From CAZSDU01 sp964605775 (lineage in GTDB: Bacteria > Bacteroidota > Bacteroidia > Bacteroidales > FEN-979), in the NCBI GenBank assembly GCA_964605775.1, contig CAZSDU010000006.1, positions 49,443-113,442 on the forward strand: a stretch of DNA of 64,000 nucleotides, read 5' to 3'. The notes under the pieces were generated by a model, which searched no databases, had not been told where the DNA came from, and worked only from the letters and a program-made list of their open reading frames with translations. Of the stretch, positions 25,067 to 34,389 are shown piece after piece (position 1 is the first letter of the stretch; every line of letters starts with the position of its first letter). Made by a program: the position numbers and the translations under genes.

Positions 25067-27013
25067 ATGAAATATACAATTCTGACGGTCTTTGGGTTGA
25101 CCCTGGGTTTGGTAATATTTTCGGTCAGAACAGGATCAGGACAAGTCACTGTGGATACTGCACATTTTTATATGAAACACAGTTATGATGTTCAAAAATA
25201 CACCCTGAATTTTGATCTTTACACCTGCTATTCTGTTCCTTACCCTAAAAACTTTTCAGCTGGAATAATTATTAATCTCAGGGTAGATTCTGCATTGAAT
25301 TCCATAACACTTAACGCAGTCAATGCTTCGCTTGTCATCGATTCGGTCCGGTTAGCAGGGGTTTCATTTACCCATGAACAGAATATCCTGTCGGTGCAAT
25401 TAAACAGGACTTACCAGCCTGGAGAATTTCTGAATATAAAAATATATTACCATCATAAAAATATTTTTGACCAGGCTTTTTATGCTTCCGGGGGTTTTGT
25501 TTTCACTGACTTCCCACCGGAAGGTGCAAGAAAAGTAATGCCATGCTGGGACAGGCCTTCGGATAAGGCCATATGGGAGGTTACGGCCAAAGTTCCACTG
25601 ATCGTGAGGCTGGGTTCTATCGGCTTTCTGGCTGATTCCACGATCATTGCAGACACGATATGGTATCATTGGATCAGTAACCATCCTGCATCTACCTATC
25701 TTTTTACCATCGCCTCCAAAGTGAATTTTCTAATCCAGAAAACATACTGGCACCACCTAGATGATCCCAACGATAGTGTTCCGATGTGGTTATATTATAA
25801 AACAGGTGAAAATCTAAGCATTGCAAATAGCTGTATCGGGGAGATCACGAATTTTTACGCGGAAAAATTCGGAGAATATCCTTTTGAAAAAATTGGTTTT
25901 GCAACATTGAGCAGCGCGTTCCCATGGGGAGGAATGGAAAACCAGACCATGGTCAGTCTTATGCCCGGAGGCTATGCAAATATTGATCTCATTGCCCATG
26001 AACATTCCCACCAATGGTTCGGAGATTTGATCACCTGTGGCACCTGGGCAGATATCTGGCTGAATGAGGGCTTTGCCACATATTGTCAGAAACTTTATAG
26101 AGAAAAAAGCAATGGGTATGAGTTTTATAAATCAGAGATGAACCAGATTGCGAATAATTATCTGTCAAGTAATCCGGGTATTCCGATATATAATCCCCTC
26201 TGGGCGATACAGACTCCCAATGCCAATCTTCTTTATTCCACGGCACTGACTTATAACAAAGCTGCCTGTGTACTCTTTCAGTTACGTTATGTGCTCGGAG
26301 ATTCCTTGTTCTTCAGTATTATGTATGATTACGCCACAGATACAAACTTTACCTATAACAATGCGGTGACCCTCGATTTCATCGGTAAAGTCAATGCAGT
26401 AACGGGACAGGATATGAACTGGTTTTTTGATCAATGGATTTATGCACCCAACCATCCGAAATATGAGAATATTTATGGGATAGACTATTGTGGAAATGGA
26501 AACTGGAAAGTTACATTCCTGATTGATCAGACACAGACCAACACGGTTTTCTTTAAAATGCCGGTGGAGATACAGATTGAATTCACAGATGCCACCGACA
26601 CTTTGATCCGGGTTATGAATGATCAAAACCCTCAAAATTTCGAGTTTCTTTTTCAGAAACAGCCGGTGAATGTGATTTTCGATCCACTAAGAAATATCCT
26701 CTTAAAGAATGCCACCCTGATCGTCGGGACTGGGATGAATTCTGCAACTGAGAAAACCGGATTAAAACAAAACACTCCCAATCCGTTTGCACATTCCACC
26801 CTTATCGAATACCAGGTTGGAGCTCCTGCCGAAGTGGTTATTTCCATTCTGGATAACAAGGGTCAGCTCGTTGAAACTCCTGTTCATCGCAAACACGAGT
26901 CAGGCCACTATCAGTTCCTGTATTCCAACGATTCTCTCCATGCAGGCATTTATTACCTGAAATTGCAGGCCGGCAAATTGTCTAGCATAAAAAAAATGGT
27001 GATTCTGAAATAG
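25067..27013 (+). CDS. Secreted M1 family aminopeptidase with T9SS sorting domain (second tandem copy)
   Basis: 648 residues from the ATG at 25067, which starts the signal peptide (MKYTILTVFGLTLGL). The longer frame inside the preceding gene is rejected. Same plan as the first copy: WGGMENQTMV, zinc motif His311-Glu312-x2-His315 (HEHSHQWFGD), Glu334 in WLNEGFATY, Tyr in YNKAACV, and a C-terminal T9SS domain (KQNTPNPFAHST, then HAGIYYLKLQ). Long stretches match the first copy, for example GGFVFTD and TCxTWADIWLNEGFAT, so they arose by tandem duplication, but they have clearly diverged, also in the sorting domain. Both copies keep every catalytic residue. Confidence 0.93.
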   Translation: MKYTILTVFGLTLGLVIFSVRTGSGQVTVDTAHFYMKHSYDVQKYTLNFDLYTCYSVPYPKNFSAGIIINLRVDSALNSITLNAVNASLVIDSVRLAGVSFTHEQNILSVQLNRTYQPGEFLNIKIYYHHKNIFDQAFYASGGFVFTDFPPEGARKVMPCWDRPSDKAIWEVTAKVPLIVRLGSIGFLADSTIIADTIWYHWISNHPASTYLFTIASKVNFLIQKTYWHHLDDPNDSVPMWLYYKTGENLSIANSCIGEITNFYAEKFGEYPFEKIGFATLSSAFPWGGMENQTMVSLMPGGYANIDLIAHEHSHQWFGDLITCGTWADIWLNEGFATYCQKLYREKSNGYEFYKSEMNQIANNYLSSNPGIPIYNPLWAIQTPNANLLYSTALTYNKAACVLFQLRYVLGDSLFFSIMYDYATDTNFTYNNAVTLDFIGKVNAVTGQDMNWFFDQWIYAPNHPKYENIYGIDYCGNGNWKVTFLIDQTQTNTVFFKMPVEIQIEFTDATDTLIRVMNDQNPQNFEFLFQKQPVNVIFDPLRNILLKNATLIVGTGMNSATEKTGLKQNTPNPFAHSTLIEYQVGAPAEVVISILDNKGQLVETPVHRKHESGHYQFLYSNDSLHAGIYYLKLQAGKLSSIKKMVILK

Positions 27014-27038
27014 CCACCAACATTTTTATTTTCTGAAA

Positions 27039-29513
27039 TTATTTTGACTTGAGTGGATAATCAAGTTGCAAGGGATTTTTAACCTTTTCATTCAACAAAG
27101 CCAGATTTCCGATATCTTTCATTTCTTCAATGTAATGGAAGGACAGACCCTTGATGTAGTCTGTTTTGATCTCTTCAATATCCTTCTGGTTTTCTTTTGA
27201 AAGGATTACTTCTGCTATTTTTGCCCTTTTAGCGGCCAGCATTTTTTCTTTTATCCCTCCAACCGGCAATACTTTCCCCCTTAAGGTAATTTCACCAGTC
27301 ATAGCCAGACGTTTTTTTACTTTTCTTTGGGAAAAAGCAGACGCAAGGGCTGTGAACATGGTTATCCCGGCAGAAGGACCATCTTTGGGTGTTGCACCTT
27401 CAGGAACATGAATATGAATATTCCATTTACTGAAGATATCGGGATCAATATCGAATAATTCGGAATGGGCTTTTAGATAGGCCAGGGCTATCGTTGCTGA
27501 TTCTTTCATCACTTCACCAAGATTACCCGTCAATGTCAATTCTCCTTTTCCGTGGCTCAGGCTGACTTCTATGAAAAGAATTTCACCCCCTGTCATCGTC
27601 CATGCAAGACCTGTTACTACTCCGGGAATTTCGTTGGTAATAAACCGATCTGCCTGAAAGATGGGTGGTCCCATGATCTTTTTAAGATCCTCTTCCAGGA
27701 TTATTTTATTGAATTTTTCGTTGGTAACAATGGCTTTGGCTTTATTGCGGATTACTTTGGCTATGGCTTTTTCCAATCCCCTGACGCCGGATTCCCGGGT
27801 ATAATCTTCAATGATTTTCTGTATCAGAACCCGCTGGAAGCTGAGTTGTTTTTTCTTCACCCCATGTTCTTTGAGTTGTTTTGGCACGAGGTGACGGACT
27901 GCTATTTCCTTTTTTTCTTCCATGAGATATCCAGGAATATCGATCACTTCCATGCGATCGCGCAATGCCGGATGAATGGTGGATAGCGTATTGGCTGTAG
28001 CGATGAACATAATCCGGGAAAGATCAAATTCGATTTCCAGGAAATTATCGTAAAATGCTACATTTTGTTCCGGGTCGAGAACTTCAAGCAAAGCTGCCTG
28101 AGGATCTCCGCTGATGTTCATTCCTGCTACTTTGTCAATTTCATCGAGAACAAATACGGGATTTGAGGTCTTAACCTTCTTAAGGCTTTGGATAATACGT
28201 CCCGGCATGGCTCCTATGTATGTTTTTCGATGCCCCCTTAATTCAGATTCATCCCTAAGCCCTCCCAGTGACATTCGTGTATATTTTCTTTCCAAGGCCC
28301 TGGCAATGGATTTTCCCAGAGAAGTCTTCCCGACTCCAGGAGGGCCGACCAAACAGAGAATGGGCGATTTCTGGTCGCGTTTTAAAGCGATAACTGCCAG
28401 ATATTCGATGATTCTCTCTTTGACTTTTTCTAGACCATAATGATCTTCATCCAGTATTTTTTTTGCGTGATCCAGGTCAAGGTTATCCGAAGAATACTCA
28501 TTCCATGGAAGTTGAACCAGGGTTTCCAGATAATTTACCTGAATGGAATATTCAGCGGCAGCCGGATGCATCCGCTGGAGTTTATTCAATTCCTTTTCAA
28601 AAATCTCAGCGACTTCGGCTTTCCATTTTTTTGTTTTTGCCTGTTCCTTAAGGTTATTTACTTCCTGGGCATTGGGATTGCCTCCTAATTCTTCCTGAAT
28701 GGTTTTTAACTGTTGATGCAGAAAATAATCCCTTTGCTGTTTATCAAGGTCAGTTTTAACTTTATTTTGTATCTGTTGCTTCAGGTCAATCATCTGTAGT
28801 TCTTTGGTCAGGTGTGAAAGAACCAGTTGAGCACGCTCTGTGACCTCAGCTATTTCCAATAATCTCTGCTTATCTGCCAGATCAATGGTCAGGTTAGAAG
28901 AGATGAAATGGACAAGGAATGAAGGACTTTCAATATTTTTTATTGCAAAGCCAGCTTCTGATGGAATATTCGGCGATTTATTTACAATTTGCACGGCCAG
29001 ATCCTTTAAACTAGCGATCAAGGCATTGAATTCGCTACCCTGGATCATATCCTGTTTCGGGCTGTCGAACGCCTGAACCCTGGCCAGAAAGTATGGCTCC
29101 GTTTGCAACTGTTCAAGGATGGTAAATCGTCTTTTACCTTGAATGATTGCCGTATTGCTCCCATCCGGCATCTGAAGGATTTTAATGATGTATGCCACCG
29201 TGCCAATGATATTCAGGTCGGTGAATGCCGGATCTTCAATGGAAGGATCTTTTTGGGAAACCACCCCGATGATACGATCACCCTTATAATAATCGCGGAT
29301 GAGCTTGATCGATTTATCTCTCCCGACGGTAATGGGAATGACCACACCTGGAAAAAGTACTGTATTTCTGAGTGGTAGAATGGGAAGAATTTCCGGGATT
29401 TGTTCGGTATTCATTGTATCTTCATCCTCAGAAGACAAAAGAGGAATAAATTCCGCATCAGAATCCATTAAGTCGGAAAAAGAAAAAAAATTCTTTTCGA
29501 AAGTATTTTCCAT
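27039..29513 (-). CDS. lon: ATP-dependent protease Lon
   Basis: Cytoplasmic AAA+ serine protease for damaged and regulatory proteins. 824 residues from the ATG at 29513; a TTG at 29525 is in frame but weaker. An N-terminal acidic extension of about 40 residues precedes the Lon substrate-binding domain (LPILPLRNTVLFPG). The ATPase has Walker A GPPGVGKTS and Walker B VFVLDEIDK. The protease domain carries the Ser714-Lys757 dyad (DGPSAG and GGIKEK), with the same 43-residue spacing as E. coli Ser679-Lys722. It follows the GlmU-like gene by 19 nt on the same strand. Confidence 0.97.
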   Translation of the reverse strand: MENTFEKNFFSFSDLMDSDAEFIPLLSSEDEDTMNTEQIPEILPILPLRNTVLFPGVVIPITVGRDKSIKLIRDYYKGDRIIGVVSQKDPSIEDPAFTDLNIIGTVAYIIKILQMPDGSNTAIIQGKRRFTILEQLQTEPYFLARVQAFDSPKQDMIQGSEFNALIASLKDLAVQIVNKSPNIPSEAGFAIKNIESPSFLVHFISSNLTIDLADKQRLLEIAEVTERAQLVLSHLTKELQMIDLKQQIQNKVKTDLDKQQRDYFLHQQLKTIQEELGGNPNAQEVNNLKEQAKTKKWKAEVAEIFEKELNKLQRMHPAAAEYSIQVNYLETLVQLPWNEYSSDNLDLDHAKKILDEDHYGLEKVKERIIEYLAVIALKRDQKSPILCLVGPPGVGKTSLGKSIARALERKYTRMSLGGLRDESELRGHRKTYIGAMPGRIIQSLKKVKTSNPVFVLDEIDKVAGMNISGDPQAALLEVLDPEQNVAFYDNFLEIEFDLSRIMFIATANTLSTIHPALRDRMEVIDIPGYLMEEKKEIAVRHLVPKQLKEHGVKKKQLSFQRVLIQKIIEDYTRESGVRGLEKAIAKVIRNKAKAIVTNEKFNKIILEEDLKKIMGPPIFQADRFITNEIPGVVTGLAWTMTGGEILFIEVSLSHGKGELTLTGNLGEVMKESATIALAYLKAHSELFDIDPDIFSKWNIHIHVPEGATPKDGPSAGITMFTALASAFSQRKVKKRLAMTGEITLRGKVLPVGGIKEKMLAAKRAKIAEVILSKENQKDIEEIKTDYIKGLSFHYIEEMKDIGNLALLNEKVKNPLQLDYPLKSK

Positions 29514-29532
29514 AAATTTTTTCAAACCCGGT

Positions 29533-30723
29533 TTAAAGGTGTTTATTCTTCAACGTAAGGTTGTAAACACATGAAAGAAGCTCCTGCTCAACCGGGTCAA
29601 ACACCAAATTTCTTCGTTTATATACAATTTCTGCCACTTCCAAAGCTTTATTCAGGGTATAATTCATATGACTAGAAGACATACCCCAGGTAAATGAAGG
29701 AATAAAATTTCTCTGAAAACCGGCTCCGAAGATATTGGCATTTACCCCCACCACGGTTCCTGTATTGAACATGGTATTAATGGCACATTTGGAATGGTCA
29801 CCCATGATGAGTCCGCAGAATTGAAGATGAGTATTGATAAAAGTTTGCTTGCCGTAGCTCCAAAGCCTAACGGCGTCATAGGTGTTTTTAAGGTTTGAAG
29901 TATTGGTATCGGCACCCAGGTTACACCATTCCGAAATGACGGAATGACCAAGAAAGCCATCATGGGCTTTGTTGGAATACCCGAACATGACGGAATTATT
30001 CACTTCGCCACCCACACGACAATAGGGACCGATGGTGGTAGGTCCATATATTTTTGCAGCCATTTTAACCTGGGCATGTTCGCATAACGCAAAAGGTCCC
30101 CTGATCAAACTGCCTTCCATAATTTCCGAATTTTTCCCAATATAAACAGGCCCTTGAGTGGCATTGATCACAACGCACTCCACCCTGGCTCCTTTTTCTA
30201 CAAATATGTTTTCCTCACCGAATACATGATTCGTCTTACTGAGCAGCTGGGATTTTCGGCCTTTTGTAATCAATTTAAAGTCGTCTTCTATGGCCATGCC
30301 ATTCTTGGAGAATATCTCCCATGTATGATTGACCTTGAGGGGAGTCTCTTTTACGGTAATTTCTTCTATTCCCTCAGTGGTGGGATCCCCTATTTTATCC
30401 AGCTCATCTTCAGTGACATGAAGTGCAATGATGGTATCATTATTGACAATGATCTGATTCGCTTTCAAATTTTTAATGGCTGTCACAATTTCCTCGTTAG
30501 GGCATACAGATCCATTGATAAGGACATTTACCCGTTCTTTCAGAATGGGATATTTCTTCGACAAATAGGGATCGGTAAGTGTAGAGGTTTTCGCCTTGAG
30601 GTGTTTTTCCCATTTCTCACGAATGGTAAGGATCCCAATGCGAATATCGGCGACAGGACGCATAAAAGTAAGAGGCAGTAAATTTGTCCGGACAATACTT
30701 TCATCAAAAAGAATATAATTCAT
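29533..30723 (-). CDS. GlmU-like sugar nucleotidyltransferase/acetyltransferase family protein
   Basis: 396 residues. The N-terminal ~190 residues are a reduced nucleotidyltransferase-like domain that opens with MNYILFDE and has RPVADIRIGILTIREKWE, but lacks the plain GGxGTR loop of canonical GlmU. The C-terminal half is a left-handed beta-helix built of hexapeptide repeats (VYIGKNSEIMEGSLIRGPF, then TIGPYCRVGGEVNNS). This is the alternative bacterial GlmU family of Bacteroidota, thought to act in UDP-GlcNAc synthesis. Whether it makes UDP-GlcNAc here is not shown by the sequence. It is the first gene of a two-gene unit with lon. Confidence 0.8.
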   Translation of the reverse strand: MNYILFDESIVRTNLLPLTFMRPVADIRIGILTIREKWEKHLKAKTSTLTDPYLSKKYPILKERVNVLINGSVCPNEEIVTAIKNLKANQIIVNNDTIIALHVTEDELDKIGDPTTEGIEEITVKETPLKVNHTWEIFSKNGMAIEDDFKLITKGRKSQLLSKTNHVFGEENIFVEKGARVECVVINATQGPVYIGKNSEIMEGSLIRGPFALCEHAQVKMAAKIYGPTTIGPYCRVGGEVNNSVMFGYSNKAHDGFLGHSVISEWCNLGADTNTSNLKNTYDAVRLWSYGKQTFINTHLQFCGLIMGDHSKCAINTMFNTGTVVGVNANIFGAGFQRNFIPSFTWGMSSSHMNYTLNKALEVAEIVYKRRNLVFDPVEQELLSCVYNLTLKNKHL

Positions 30724-30766
30724 CTTGTCAGTATTACATATGAAAATTTAAACGTCATAAAGGATG

Positions 30767-30774
30767 CAAAATTA
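30767..30774 (-). promoter_or_regulatory. Candidate -7 promoter element for glmU-like/lon
   Basis: Minus strand TAATTTTG fits TAnnTTTG, 43 nt before the ATG at 30723 and just past the terminator of the upstream rpmE2 gene. Confidence 0.45.
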
Positions 30775-30785
30775 CAATTTAAATA

Positions 30786-30827
30786 CAAAAAAAAACCCCC
30801 ATCAGAGGAAGGGGGAGGTTTTTTTTT
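30786..30827 (-). terminator. Intrinsic terminator of the L31 gene
   Basis: A CCCCC/GGGGG stem (30796-30800 with 30811-30815) with a 10-nt loop is flanked by a run of A on one side and T on the other. On the minus strand the GGGGG arm is followed by at least nine T, as in an intrinsic terminator, 16 nt past the rpmE2 stop. The A and T runs could extend the stem around a small bulge. Confidence 0.8.
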
Positions 30828-30842
30828 AACCAACAATCCTTA

Positions 30843-31112
30843 TCAGTTGCCGGCTTTCTTATCCATATGCTTTTGATACCTGGTTTTAAACTTATCAACA
30901 CGACCGGCAGTATCAACCAGTTTCATTTTTCCGGTATAAAACGGATGAGAAGTATGCGATATTTCAAGTTTAATCAATGGATACTCGAGACCATCTTCCC
31001 AAACAATGGTTTCTTTGGTCTTTACGGTAGATTTGGAAAGGAAGGAATATTCATTTGACATGTCCTTAAAAACGACCATTCTGTATTCCTTTGGATGAAT
31101 ATCTTTTTTCAT
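30843..31112 (-). CDS. rpmE2: 50S ribosomal protein L31, type B
   Basis: 89-residue ribosomal protein. MKKDIHPKEYRMVVFKD and SHPFYTGK are family signatures. It lacks all the zinc-binding cysteines of type A L31, so it is the zinc-free type B, which in other bacteria serves when zinc is scarce. It is a single-gene unit: a strong promoter candidate lies about 27 nt upstream and an intrinsic terminator directly downstream. No Zur-like palindrome was noticed at the promoter. Confidence 0.94.
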   Translation of the reverse strand: MKKDIHPKEYRMVVFKDMSNEYSFLSKSTVKTKETIVWEDGLEYPLIKLEISHTSHPFYTGKMKLVDTAGRVDKFKTRYQKHMDKKAGN

Positions 31113-31138
31113 GAAAACATTTTTTTAATTGAAGGCTG

Positions 31139-31170
31139 CAAAAGTAAGAAAATTATTTGAAATCCAAAAA
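31139..31170 (-). promoter_or_regulatory. Promoter of rpmE2 (-33 and -7 elements)
   Basis: Minus strand TTTTTG (31165-31170), 18-nt spacer, then TACTTTTG (31139-31146). Both Bacteroidota sigma elements match at the right distance, and the -7 element ends 26 nt before the ATG. Confidence 0.7.
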
Positions 31171-31174
31171 TTAT

Positions 31175-32224
31175 TCAACAATTCGTCTGAAGGATAAAGT
31201 TCATGGTATCGATGTTATCTGCATAATCCCATAAGTCGGGCTTCTGGCTCTGCCCCGGTGGAATGCCGTTTAACCCAATACCGGGAGTACAAACGATACA
31301 CTGAATAAATTCCTTCTCTTCCATAATCTTTTTCCTGAGTATTTGATTATCTGCATATTCCTCGTAATAGATAACCCCGATATTTGATTTTAGATGAACA
31401 GAAGGAGTAAAAAGTAAAAATCCTGTATCCATAAAGGGGGTTTGATTGAGTAAAAAGATAGATTTGTAATACCTATAATTATTTATGTATTTGGCATGTT
31501 CGACATAGGTTCGATAAGGTTCCAGCGCTGCCATCAAAGCAGTGAAGTTATATCCCTGAGGGACAAACAGTTTGGAGACACTACGGCAGCCCAGACCAAA
31601 GTATTTTAGCATATCCCCGGCCAGTCTCTCAAGCTGAACGCTGGTTTCGCTGCCTCTCAGAACAGCAACAGCATTTCTGTTATGCCGGAAAAGATGAGGA
31701 TAGTGTTTAAAATAATAAGTGAAGTGCCTGAACGTATGGTTGGTTCCCGTGGCTATGATCATCTGAAAATCCGATATTTTATTTTCGGAAAAATGGATGA
31801 AATTTCCCCATTGCGGGTCTAAACCCTTGAGAATTTCAGCCATTGCGGAGATTAATCTCCTGTCCTGTGAAGAAAGTTTTGCTGACAGTTTATTTCCACT
31901 GATAAGGACGCAGAGAAAGTCATGAAATCCGACAGCAGGAATATTTCCCGCCATCACAACAGCGATATTGCAAATTTGCTCTTTATTTTGAAGCTGATGC
32001 TGATAGGGTGCAATCCATTGTTCAATTTTTTCCTCCCTAAGGGATTCACCGATAGAGACTAAGGCGGAGCTGATACTTTCCTGGGTGAACCAGGGATTTT
32101 CCTCTTCAGCTAAGTTAGCCTCCCTGATCAACACAGGCATCCATTTATTTTCAGGTTTACTGGGGAAATCCCTGAGTATTTCTCCCAATTGTACGAAAGT
32201 TTCTATCCTTCTCTTTAATAACAT
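31175..32224 (-). CDS. LuxC-type acyl-CoA reductase family protein
   Basis: 349 residues of the LuxC family, which reduces activated acyl groups to aldehydes through an acyl-cysteine. The candidate nucleophile is Cys213 in FGLGCRSVSKLFVP. The cofactor-binding part is seen as AVVMAGNIPAVGFHDFLCVL and MIIATGTNHTFRHFTYYF. It is shorter than LuxC (about 480). From memory, this protein lies close to serC-serA-DUF1015 in many Bacteroidota, often with a ferredoxin gene. Here it is nearby but divergent, and the ferredoxin is not present. The physiological substrate is unknown. Confidence 0.8.
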   Translation of the reverse strand: MLLKRRIETFVQLGEILRDFPSKPENKWMPVLIREANLAEEENPWFTQESISSALVSIGESLREEKIEQWIAPYQHQLQNKEQICNIAVVMAGNIPAVGFHDFLCVLISGNKLSAKLSSQDRRLISAMAEILKGLDPQWGNFIHFSENKISDFQMIIATGTNHTFRHFTYYFKHYPHLFRHNRNAVAVLRGSETSVQLERLAGDMLKYFGLGCRSVSKLFVPQGYNFTALMAALEPYRTYVEHAKYINNYRYYKSIFLLNQTPFMDTGFLLFTPSVHLKSNIGVIYYEEYADNQILRKKIMEEKEFIQCIVCTPGIGLNGIPPGQSQKPDLWDYADNIDTMNFILQTNC

Positions 32225-32239
32225 CTCCCGACTTTTTTA

Positions 32240-32247
32240 CAAAAGTA
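32240..32247 (-). promoter_or_regulatory. Candidate -7 promoter element for the acyl-CoA reductase gene
   Basis: Minus strand TACTTTTG fits TAnnTTTG and ends 15 nt before the ATG at 32224. Confidence 0.5.
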
Positions 32248-32288
32248 CAGGATTCAAAATAAAGAAACGGGATTTACGTTTTTATAAA

Positions 32289-33209
32289 ATGTTTTTTATG
32301 GATAGAGGAATCAGAAAAGCAGTGATTCTGATTGCCCTTTTAACCGGCTTAGCCCACCAAATGACTGCACAGGTGTTTCAAGCTTTAAAAAATGCCGAAG
32401 ACTCCCTCAGTCTTTATCTCTTCACAGATACCGTCGAAAGTGACCTGGAGCGGAATCAGCGGCAATTAAGGATACAATCATTGCTTGCCAAAGCCTTGGA
32501 ATTACCCGGCTCTATATCTTATCCCTTTAGTGCATTAAAAGGAATCGGACAAATTTACTCTCCCGACAAGACATTCAGGATTTTCAACTGGAACGTTTGT
32601 TTTCAGGATGGAAGACATAAATATTATGGTATTCTTCAATTCGCCAAAGGAGGAAGAAATTCAGTTCAACTGCTGAATGATCATTCAGACCGCATTGAAA
32701 ATCCGGAACAAAAGATCCTTGTCCCGGAACAATGGTACGGCGCATTATACTACATAATCATCCCATTTAAATTGGAAAACAGAGAGGATGCTTATATTTT
32801 ATTGGGATGGCATGGGAAGGACGCTCAAATCACGGAAAAGGTCATTGAAGTGATGCACATAGATAATCAAAAAAATGTTGTTTTCGGAGGGAAAGTTTTC
32901 AAGCAATACGAAGAAGAACTGAACACCCGGGTGATTTTTCGGTTTTCCTCCTCCGCTTCAATGGTATTACGTTATGAGGCGCAAAGGGTAACATCCAAAC
33001 CAAAATGGAACGCAAAAACCCGGGAATTTATCCGTGAGTCAAAAAAAATGAACATGATCGTATGTGATCACCTTGTCTCCTTGGATCCCAGCCTTCAGGG
33101 GCAATTTCAAAGCTATGTTCCCGCATCAGATCAGGTGGATGGGTTTATGTTTGAAAACGGTTACTGGGTATTTATGGCAGATATCGATGCGAGAAACAGA
33201 GCGGAATAA
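32289..33209 (+). CDS. Hypothetical secreted protein
   Basis: Not recognised. 306 residues from the ATG at 32289 (a second ATG at 32298 is equally possible). The signal peptide is MDRGIRKAVILIALLTGLAHQMTAQ, cleaved after Gln. The mature part has a helical start (LKNAEDSLSLYLFTDTVESDL), then beta-rich segments with FSALKGIGQIYSPDKTFRIFNWNV and WYGALYYIIIPF. The long open frame upstream of 32289 overlaps the divergent acyl-CoA reductase gene and is not credible. No sorting domain or lipobox is seen, so the periplasm is the likely place. The serine operon follows with its own promoter. Confidence 0.65.
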   Translation: MFFMDRGIRKAVILIALLTGLAHQMTAQVFQALKNAEDSLSLYLFTDTVESDLERNQRQLRIQSLLAKALELPGSISYPFSALKGIGQIYSPDKTFRIFNWNVCFQDGRHKYYGILQFAKGGRNSVQLLNDHSDRIENPEQKILVPEQWYGALYYIIIPFKLENREDAYILLGWHGKDAQITEKVIEVMHIDNQKNVVFGGKVFKQYEEELNTRVIFRFSSSASMVLRYEAQRVTSKPKWNAKTREFIRESKKMNMIVCDHLVSLDPSLQGQFQSYVPASDQVDGFMFENGYWVFMADIDARNRAE

Positions 33210-33234
33210 ATTTAACCTTCTCGTTGATTTTATG

Positions 33235-33266
33235 TTTTGAAATTCCAATTAATTTCTTTTACTTTG
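33235..33266 (+). promoter_or_regulatory. Promoter of the serC operon (-33 and -7 elements)
   Basis: TTTTG (33235-33239), a 19-nt spacer, then TTACTTTG (33259-33266), one base off TAnnTTTG. Position relative to the serC ATG (38 nt) and spacing both fit a Bacteroidota housekeeping promoter. Confidence 0.6.
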
Positions 33267-33304
33267 TCTTATTAATATGAAATTCAACTTTAAATTTTTA
33301 ATTT

Positions 33305-34375
33305 ATGAAGAAGCACAATTTTAACGCCGGTCCCTCTGTTCTCCCCCGCGTTGCCGTTGAAAATTCGGCAAAAGCTGTACTTGACCTAAACGGCATCGGT
33401 TTATCCCTGCTTGAAATTTCTCACCGAAGCAAAGATTTCCAGGCCATTCTGGATGAAACTATGGCCTTATTTAAAGAACTTCTGAACATCCCTGCCGGGT
33501 ATCAGATGATATTCCTTGGTGGTGGTGCCAGTATGCAATTTTGTATGATTCCTTATAATTTTCTGAATAAAAAAGCAGCCTATCTGGAAACAGGAGTTTG
33601 GGCTGAAAAAGCCATTAAGGAAGCCCGTTTCTTCGGAGAAGTCAATGTGGTAGCCTCATCCAAGGATAAAAATTTCACATATATTCCAGCCCATTACAGC
33701 ATTCCTGAGGATGTGGATTATTTTCATATTACAACCAACAACACCATCTACGGATCAGAGATCCGTCGTGATATGGACAGTCCGGTTCCACTGATCGCCG
33801 ACATGTCATCGGATATCCTAAGTCGCCCGATTGATGTTTCGAAATACTCCATGATCTATGGCGGAGCCCAGAAAAATCTTGGTCCTGCTGGGGTTACTTT
33901 CATTATCATCAAGGAGGATATGCTGGCAAAGGTCGAGCGTAAAATTCCTACCATGCTGAGCTATGCTACCCACTTAAAGGAACCCTCACTTTATAATACA
34001 CCTCCGGTTTTCGCCATATATACTTGTCTTGAAACGCTCAGGTGGATCAAAAACCTGGGCGGGGTTAAAGCCATAGAAGACATGAATTTAAAAAAGGCTA
34101 ATCTCCTATATGATGCCATTGACCGCAGTAAGATGTTTGTTGGTACCGTAGAAAAAGAAAGCCGTTCGCTGATGAATATCTGTTTTGTCATGAAGGAACC
34201 ATACAAGGACAAAGAAGAAGCCTTTATGGAATTCACAAAACCAAGGGGTATGATCGGCATCAAAGGACACCGTTCTGTAGGGGGCTTCCGGGCTTCCACC
34301 TACAATGCTCTTCCTTACGAAAGTGTTCAGGCCCTGGTTGACGCCATGCAGGAATTTGAAAAGTTAAACGCTTAA
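33305..34375 (+). CDS. serC: Phosphoserine aminotransferase
   Basis: PLP enzyme converting 3-phosphohydroxypyruvate to phosphoserine, second step of serine synthesis. 356 residues, standard. NFNAGPSVLP at the N-terminus, LGGGASMQF for phosphate/PLP binding, ADMSSDILSRP, and Schiff-base Lys190 in IYGGAQKNLGPAG. The C-terminus has GHRSVGGFRASTYNALP with the substrate-binding arginines. serA follows after 14 nt. Confidence 0.97.
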   Translation: MKKHNFNAGPSVLPRVAVENSAKAVLDLNGIGLSLLEISHRSKDFQAILDETMALFKELLNIPAGYQMIFLGGGASMQFCMIPYNFLNKKAAYLETGVWAEKAIKEARFFGEVNVVASSKDKNFTYIPAHYSIPEDVDYFHITTNNTIYGSEIRRDMDSPVPLIADMSSDILSRPIDVSKYSMIYGGAQKNLGPAGVTFIIIKEDMLAKVERKIPTMLSYATHLKEPSLYNTPPVFAIYTCLETLRWIKNLGGVKAIEDMNLKKANLLYDAIDRSKMFVGTVEKESRSLMNICFVMKEPYKDKEEAFMEFTKPRGMIGIKGHRSVGGFRASTYNALPYESVQALVDAMQEFEKLNA

Positions 34376-34389
34376 CCGAATTAAAAGAT

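Noticed and set aside
23046..27013. Long direct repeat from the tandem M1 genes
   Set aside because: Similarity is at protein level with strong divergence in bases, so it is a gene duplication and not an active repeat element.
30154..30681. 175-codon plus-strand open frame
   Set aside because: Antisense to the GlmU-like gene; composition typical of a shadow frame.
32085..32288. N-terminal extension of the secreted protein at 32289
   Set aside because: It would overlap the divergent acyl-CoA reductase gene and bury the signal peptide; the ATG at 32289 or 32298 places the signal peptide correctly.
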